This document shows positions 59,934 to 64,000 of a stretch of 64,000 bases of DNA, in pieces. The notes beneath the pieces are model-generated. The model searched no databases. It was not told the DNA's origin and was given only the letters and a program-made list of their open reading frames with translations. The stretch spans positions 1,584,525 to 1,648,524 of the forward strand of contig NC_011297.1 in NCBI RefSeq assembly GCF_000020965.1. Direction: 5' to 3'. Made by a program: the position numbers and the translations under genes. The DNA is from Dictyoglomus thermophilum H-6-12 (GTDB lineage: Bacteria; Dictyoglomota; Dictyoglomia; Dictyoglomales; Dictyoglomaceae). Each line of letters opens with the position of its first letter. The first letter of the stretch is position 1.

Positions 59934-61679
59934 TTGCTAAGAAGAACAAAAATAGTATGTACCATAGGCCCTGCCAGTGAAAGAGAAGAGGTTCTTAGGG
60001 AGTTAATAAAGGCAGGAATGAATGTGGCAAGACTAAACTTCTCCCATGGTGACCACAACGTCCATGGCGAAAGAATAAGATTAATAAGAAAACTCTCAGA
60101 AGAATTAGAAACTCCTATACCCATTCTTCAAGACCTTCAAGGACCCAAAATAAGAGTGGGCGAAATAGAAAACGACAAGGTATTATTAAAAGATAACGAA
60201 GAAATTGCACTAACCCCAAAAGAAACCTTAGGAAACGAAAAACTCATCTTCGTAAATTATCCTTATCTTCTTGAAGATGTAAACATTGGAGATAGAATTC
60301 TTATTGATGATGGACTCATTGAACTTAAAGTTATGGATAAAAAAGAAGATAAATTAATATGCCACATAGTTCATGGGGGATATCTTTCCAGTAGAAAAGG
60401 AGTAAATTTTCCAGACTCTACCCTTAGAGTATCTCCTCTTACTGAAAAAGATAAAAGAGATGTACTATTTGGTATAGAGAGAAAAATAGATTTCATAGCT
60501 CTTTCTTTTGTACAAAGAGCATCTGACATTTTAGAACTAAAAGAGTTCCTTGAGCTTCACGATGCAAGAATTCCAGTTATAGCCAAAATAGAGAAAAGAG
60601 AGGCTGTAAATAATTTTAAAGAAATCCTTGAAGTGGCTGATGGAATAATGGTAGCAAGAGGAGACCTTGCCATAGAGATGTCTAACGAAGAAGTCCCTCT
60701 AATACAAAAGAGAATAATAAGAGAGACAAGGCTTGCTGGAAAACCTGTAATAACAGCAACCCAAATGCTAATTTCCATGGTAAGCAATCCTACACCTACA
60801 AGAGCAGAGGTCAGTGATGTAGCCAATGCAATATTAGACGGTACTGATGCCCTAATGCTGTCGAATGAAACCGCCACAGGAAAGTATCCTATAGAAAGTG
60901 TAAAAATGATGGATAAAATTGCTCGAAGGGTAGAAGAAGAATTTCCATACGATAGTTTTCTCCAGGAATCTAATTGTCATAAGAACATTACCGAAGCTAT
61001 AACTTACTCTACATGCCAAATTGCAAAAGAAATAGAAGCCTCAGCCATAGTTACAGCAACCCATAGTGGTTTTACTGCAAGACATATCTCCAAATACAGA
61101 CCAAAGTCTCCCATATTTGCCATCACCCATTTCCCTGAAGTACAAAGAAGGCTTAACTTATCTTGGGGAGTCACCCCACTCCTTACAGAAGTCTTCTACA
61201 ACACTGACGAGATGTTTGAAAAATCTACAAAAATTCTAATCCAAAAGAACTATGTAAAAAGAGGAGATACTATAGTAATAACTGCAGGAATACCTATGGG
61301 AATCTCAGGCATGACTAACCTCATAAAAGTACATGTAATAAGCGATGTTATAGGACAAGGACATGGACTTGGGGGAGAAGCTAAAACCGCAAAAGTAATT
61401 ATTGCAAAGAATGCAAAAGAAGCAATAAGCAAAGTAACTGAAGATGTAATTCTCTTAGTTCCAACCTTTGAAGAGGAATTAGAAATAATATTAGATAAGC
61501 TCCAAGGAATAATAATAGAGGATGAAAAAATACCTTCCACCTTAATTGCGTGGAGAAGTAAAGGTATAAGTATAATAGTAGGTGCTAAAGGTCTATCAGA
61601 AAAGCTAAAAGATAACGAGATAATAACCATAGATCCCGAAAGAGGAGTAATATATCGTGGCGTGGCAAGAGTATACTAA
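59934..61679 (+). CDS. pyk: Pyruvate kinase with C-terminal PEP-utilising-type domain
   Basis: A 581-residue pyruvate kinase that makes ATP and pyruvate from PEP. RRTKIVCTIGPAS, LNFSHGDH, VMARGDLAIEM-type sequence (IMVARGDLAIEMS) and ATQMLISMVSNPTPTRAEVSDVANAILDGTDALMLSNETATGKYP cover the active site. After the allosteric domain, about 105 residues form the extra domain seen in Bacillus-type enzymes; the usual TSHAA motif there reads PSTLIA, so its His is missing. It starts at TTG with AAGGAGGG upstream. Its 3' end overlaps the next gene by 23 nt. Confidence 0.95.
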   Translation: MLRRTKIVCTIGPASEREEVLRELIKAGMNVARLNFSHGDHNVHGERIRLIRKLSEELETPIPILQDLQGPKIRVGEIENDKVLLKDNEEIALTPKETLGNEKLIFVNYPYLLEDVNIGDRILIDDGLIELKVMDKKEDKLICHIVHGGYLSSRKGVNFPDSTLRVSPLTEKDKRDVLFGIERKIDFIALSFVQRASDILELKEFLELHDARIPVIAKIEKREAVNNFKEILEVADGIMVARGDLAIEMSNEEVPLIQKRIIRETRLAGKPVITATQMLISMVSNPTPTRAEVSDVANAILDGTDALMLSNETATGKYPIESVKMMDKIARRVEEEFPYDSFLQESNCHKNITEAITYSTCQIAKEIEASAIVTATHSGFTARHISKYRPKSPIFAITHFPEVQRRLNLSWGVTPLLTEVFYNTDEMFEKSTKILIQKNYVKRGDTIVITAGIPMGISGMTNLIKVHVISDVIGQGHGLGGEAKTAKVIIAKNAKEAISKVTEDVILLVPTFEEELEIILDKLQGIIIEDEKIPSTLIAWRSKGISIIVGAKGLSEKLKDNEIITIDPERGVIYRGVARVY

Positions 61680-62007
61680 AAAGAAAATTAAATCCAAAAT
61701 AAACCCTTATAAGATTCTCTTTTTTATCTTTTTACTGTACCTTAGTCCTTCTATCTACAATGGACTTAAAGATTATTTTGAGTATACAATAAAACTGAGA
61801 GAGCTTTCAGAAAGGAAAGCTAAATTAGAGAAAGAAGTAAGAGAATTAAGAGAAATTGCATATAATATGAATGATCCTTATGTAATTGAAAAGATAGCAA
61901 GGGAAAAACTCTTTATGGCAAGGCCAGGAGAAGAACCCATATTAATAATTGAAAACAAAAGCAACAAAAAGTTAAAAATTGAGATCTTAAATCTTTTTAA
62001 GAAGTAA
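61657..62007 (+). CDS. FtsB/DivIC-like septum formation protein
   Basis: A 116-residue bitopic protein: short basic cytoplasmic N-terminus, membrane helix at about 20-36 (ILFFIFLLYLSPSIYNG), an extracytoplasmic coiled coil (about 42-72, ELSERKAKLEKEVRELREI) and the motif NDPYVIEKIAREKLFMARPGE that defines the FtsB/DivIC family. It helps assemble the division septum. The start is GTG inside the end of pyk with GAGGAG upstream, indicating coupling. Linking pyk to a division gene on one mRNA is unusual. Confidence 0.88.
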   Translation: MAWQEYTKKKIKSKINPYKILFFIFLLYLSPSIYNGLKDYFEYTIKLRELSERKAKLEKEVRELREIAYNMNDPYVIEKIAREKLFMARPGEEPILIIENKSNKKLKIEILNLFKK

Positions 62008-62016
62008 ATTTTAAAA

Positions 62017-62022
62017 TATAAT
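62017..62022 (+). promoter_or_regulatory. -10 box before the small basic protein gene
   Basis: TATAAT at 62017-62022 with a weak TTTTTA at about 61994-61999 (17-nt spacer), some 42 nt before the small gene. Confidence 0.45.
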
Positions 62023-62063
62023 ATTTAAGTAAAAGTAAAATCTAAACTAACAGAGGTGAAAAA

Positions 62064-62171
62064 ATGGGAAAACAGTGGAGAGTAATTCTTAAGAGAAGAA
62101 GAAGAAAGGCAAGAGAGAAAAGAAAGAAAGAAAGACTTAAGATGCTTCTTAAAGAACTAAAAAAGGCCTAA
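62064..62171 (+). CDS. Very small, highly basic protein (35 aa)
   Basis: ATG to TAA in frame encodes 35 residues, more than half of them Arg or Lys, with RRRRKARERKRKER in the middle and an amphipathic tail (LKMLLKELKKA). CAGAGGTG lies 5 nt upstream, an excellent ribosome site, and a TATAAT box precedes it. The composition resembles tiny ribosomal or rRNA-binding proteins (bTHX, bL36, eL41 or mS38 type), but I do not recognise the family. It would be missed by length cut-offs. Confidence 0.7.
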   Translation: MGKQWRVILKRRRRKAREKRKKERLKMLLKELKKA

Positions 62172-62199
62172 TTTCTTAATCAGTAGTTTTTTAATTTAG

Positions 62200-62286
62200 G
62201 AAGGACCCCATAGAATCATTATGAATATTACTGAAAAAATAGAAATATTGACAGAGGCGGCCAAATTTGATCTATGTGGGTCCTTC
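62200..62286 (+). other. Long-range inverted repeat around the radical SAM start codon
   Basis: GAAGGACCCCATAG (62200-62213) pairs with CTATGTGGGTCCTTC (62272-62286) over 14 bp with one bulge. In mRNA the 58-nt loop holds the ATG, and the only SD-like sequence (AGGAAGGA, 62198-62205) would be buried in the stem. Confidence 0.5.
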
Positions 62287-63354
62287 TTGTGTTCCAAAGA
62301 AGCTATCCAAAGAAAATCCACAATAAATGGCTGGATATACCCAACAACCCTTCCCGATGGAAGAACAGTAAGACTTCTTAAAATACTCCTCTCAAATGAC
62401 TGCATCCATAACTGTTATTACTGTGCCAATAGAAGAGATAGGGCATTTCCAAGAATAAGCTTCACAGCTGACGAGATGGTAAGACTCTTTTTAGAGCTTA
62501 GAAGGAGAAACCTTGTTGATGGACTCTTCCTGAGCTCTGCTGTGACCAAATCTCCCAAACACACTATGGAACAAATGCTAAAAGTTGCAGAAATACTAAG
62601 AGAAAAACACAACTTCAAAGGATATATACATCTGAAAATCTTGCCCGAATCCTCCTTAGATTACATAGAAACAGCTATAAGATATGCTGATAGAGTATCT
62701 ATAAACCTTGAGGCACCAAGGGAAAACTATCTTAAAGAAATTGCTCCTGAGAAAGATTTATTAGCGCTTATAAACAAACTGGAGATAATAAAAAGATTAT
62801 CCGAAAAGAACATAGTTCCTAAATCTGGCATAACCACACAATTTGTGGTAGGAGCCTCTAAAGAAAAGGATGTAGAAATTCTTTCCTTAACTTATAAACT
62901 TTACCAGGAATATAAACTTTCAAGAGCTTATTTCAGCGCTTTCCAACCCATACCTCAAACTCCCCTTGAAGACCTACGTCCTACTTCTACTTGGCGAGAA
63001 GTAAGACTATATGAAGCAGATTTTCTAATCAGGAGATATAACTTTTCGATTAACGAACTTATTTTTGATGAAAACGGAAATCTTCCTTTAAACGAGGATC
63101 CTAAAACTCTTTGGGCAAAGACCCATCCTCAATTTTTCCCTATAGAAATAAACAAAGCAACCTATGAACAACTTTTAAGAATACCAGGCATTGGTCCTAT
63201 AAGTGCAAAGAAGATTATAAAAGCAAGAAAAGAACAAAAAATAAGAGATATTAAGGACTTGAAAAAGTTAGGAATCCAGGTTGAAAGATGTAAAAATTAT
63301 ATTTTAATAAATGGAAAGAGCCCTTCCTCAGAGAAGCAACTATCTCTTCTCTAA
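62221..63354 (+). CDS. Radical SAM protein with C-terminal helix-hairpin-helix, putative nucleic acid modification
   Basis: A 377-residue radical SAM enzyme. The cluster motif CxxxCxxC is at Cys61, Cys65 and Cys68 (NDCIHNCYYC). SSAVTKSPKHTMEQML, HLKILPESSL and SINLEAP match the group of putative DNA modification/repair radical SAM proteins that in many genomes sits beside a uracil-DNA-glycosylase-like gene; that partner is not in this window. The C-terminal NKATYEQLLRIPGIGPISAKKIIKAR is a helix-hairpin-helix for DNA binding. The ATG has only a poorly spaced AGGAAGGA upstream, inside a possible hairpin. Confidence 0.85.
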   Translation: MNITEKIEILTEAAKFDLCGSFLCSKEAIQRKSTINGWIYPTTLPDGRTVRLLKILLSNDCIHNCYYCANRRDRAFPRISFTADEMVRLFLELRRRNLVDGLFLSSAVTKSPKHTMEQMLKVAEILREKHNFKGYIHLKILPESSLDYIETAIRYADRVSINLEAPRENYLKEIAPEKDLLALINKLEIIKRLSEKNIVPKSGITTQFVVGASKEKDVEILSLTYKLYQEYKLSRAYFSAFQPIPQTPLEDLRPTSTWREVRLYEADFLIRRYNFSINELIFDENGNLPLNEDPKTLWAKTHPQFFPIEINKATYEQLLRIPGIGPISAKKIIKARKEQKIRDIKDLKKLGIQVERCKNYILINGKSPSSEKQLSLL

Positions 63355-63364
63355 GAAAGGGCTC
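63318..63364. terminator. Shared terminator hairpin of the radical SAM and GH1 genes
   Basis: Outer stem GAGCCCTT / AAGGGCTC and inner stem AGAGAAG / CTTCTCT enclose a short loop. It spans the radical SAM stop codon and lies just past the GH1 stop on the minus strand, where TTTCCATTTATT follows. Likely works mainly for the GH1 gene. Confidence 0.7.
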
Positions 63365-63369
63365 CTCAA

Positions 63370-64000
63370 TTACCCATCTACTCCATTCTCTTCAATTATC
63401 TTCTTGTAAAAGTAAGCACTATCTTTAAGTATTCTTTTTTGAGTATTGTAATCAACATAAATAATTCCAAATCTCTTACTATATCCATGCGCCCATTCAA
63501 AATTATCCATAAGAGACCACACAAAATAACCTCTCAAATCTACTCCATCTCTAATAGCAAAGTACGCTCTTTTGATATGCTCCTTTAAGTAATTTATTCT
63601 ATTAATATCTCTTATTCTTCCATCTTCTACAGTATCATTATATGCTGCTCCATTCTCAGTTATATAAATTGGAATTTTGTAATCTCTATAAAGCTGAATA
63701 AGAATATCATATAGACCATCGGGATATACTTCCCATCCCATATCCGTATGCTCATTAGGACCTTCCACTCTCTTTACTCCAAGATGACTATTTTTGTCAT
63801 AAGCTACAATATTTCTTGTGTAATAATTAATGCCCATAAAATCTATAGGAGAAGAGATGATATCAAAATCCGATGCTGGAAAAACAAAACTCCAATTATT
63901 TTCCTCTAAGATCCTCCATATTATCTCAGGATATTTTCTCTTAAAGATAGGGTCAATAAACCATCTATTTCCAAAGGCATCTTGTTTCTCTGCTGCCTTC
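63370..64000 (-). CDS. GH1 beta-glucosidase, C-terminal part (5' end outside window)
   Basis: About 210 residues, open to the right edge, from a family GH1 glycosidase. FMGINYYTRNIVAYD, IPIYITENGAAYND (the Glu of ITENG is the nucleophile), GYFVWSLMDNFEWAHGYSKRFGIIYVDY and a short end are typical. The acid/base Glu (NEP motif) lies in the missing N-terminal half. It hydrolyses beta-glucosides, fitting cellobiose or related sugar use. Beta-galactosidase or 6-phospho activity is possible; W in DNFEWAHG favours non-phosphorylated substrates. Confidence 0.92.
   Translation of the reverse strand, partial: KAAEKQDAFGNRWFIDPIFKRKYPEIIWRILEENNWSFVFPASDFDIISSPIDFMGINYYTRNIVAYDKNSHLGVKRVEGPNEHTDMGWEVYPDGLYDILIQLYRDYKIPIYITENGAAYNDTVEDGRIRDINRINYLKEHIKRAYFAIRDGVDLRGYFVWSLMDNFEWAHGYSKRFGIIYVDYNTQKRILKDSAYFYKKIIEENGVDG

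Noticed and set aside
1-64000. CRISPR array, tRNA, rRNA, insertion sequence or prophage
   Set aside because: No regular spaced repeats, no cloverleaf-like or rRNA-like segments in the intergenic gaps, and no transposase, integrase or phage protein patterns were seen.

Overview
The window is AT-rich, gene-dense bacterial DNA, most likely from a thermophilic anaerobe of the genus Dictyoglomus. This is an inference from gene content and codon style, not a database match: heavy use of AGA/AGG and ATA codons, many glycoside hydrolases, a GH4 enzyme closely resembling what I recall of Thermotoga AglA, a flavodiiron protein, nickel transport with LarE, and no oxygen respiration genes. Almost every base is used. 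Genes commonly overlap by 4-40 nt, the largest non-coding gap is about 220 bp (38197-38418), and no gap exceeds 300 bp. I saw no tRNA, rRNA, CRISPR array, transposase or phage gene.

Layout. 1-6.1 kb (minus): two 2-hydroxyacyl-CoA dehydratase-like subunits (the first runs off the left edge), ribulokinase, a GH4 alpha-glucosidase-like enzyme and an AEC permease. 6.1-12.8 kb (plus): an AraM-type glycerol-1-phosphate dehydrogenase, then two tandem signalling proteins that fuse a LacI-type sugar-binding domain without a DNA-binding domain to GGDEF; the second also carries HD-GYP. 12.8-22.6 kb (plus): iron-dependent alcohol dehydrogenase, then an ilvD-led run with a MetE-like pair and a GH38 alpha-mannosidase split by a one-base frameshift, then a membrane GGDEF protein. 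22.6-27.3 kb (minus): AlaX editing protein, RRM protein, a secreted protein of unknown function and an MFS carrier. 27.3-32.5 kb: a nickel ECF transporter (nikMNQO), nikR, and divergently larE, followed convergently by a flavodiiron protein.

32.6-39.2 kb (minus): an RpiR-regulated TRAP transporter operon with a 2-hydroxyacid dehydrogenase and an SDR enzyme, and upstream a TIM-barrel isomerase-like gene. 39.3-40.8 kb (plus): two unknown small proteins and an NrpR-type regulator. 40.8-51 kb (minus): the arginine/carbamoyl phosphate operon argG-argC-argJ-argD-carA-carB-argH, with a consensus ARG box at its promoter and no argB. 51-54.6 kb: an FHA protein convergent with a CHASE2-Ser/Thr kinase, then argF. 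54.7-63.4 kb (plus): three overlapping membrane protein genes, a secreted 5'-nucleotidase, a beta-grasp-like small protein, pyruvate kinase, an FtsB/DivIC-like protein, an unlisted 35-aa basic protein and a radical SAM/HhH protein. The right edge cuts a GH1 beta-glucosidase.

The themes are sugar and polysaccharide use, c-di-GMP signalling that appears to sense ligands in the cytoplasm, nickel supply (probably for nickel-pincer cofactor and nickel enzymes), and amino acid biosynthesis. Several regulatory signals are readable: consensus promoters, inverted repeats placed on promoters, a 22-bp element shared by larE and the flavodiiron gene, and a set of genes whose -10 box lies only 7-9 nt before the start codon with no Shine-Dalgarno sequence, suggesting leaderless mRNAs.
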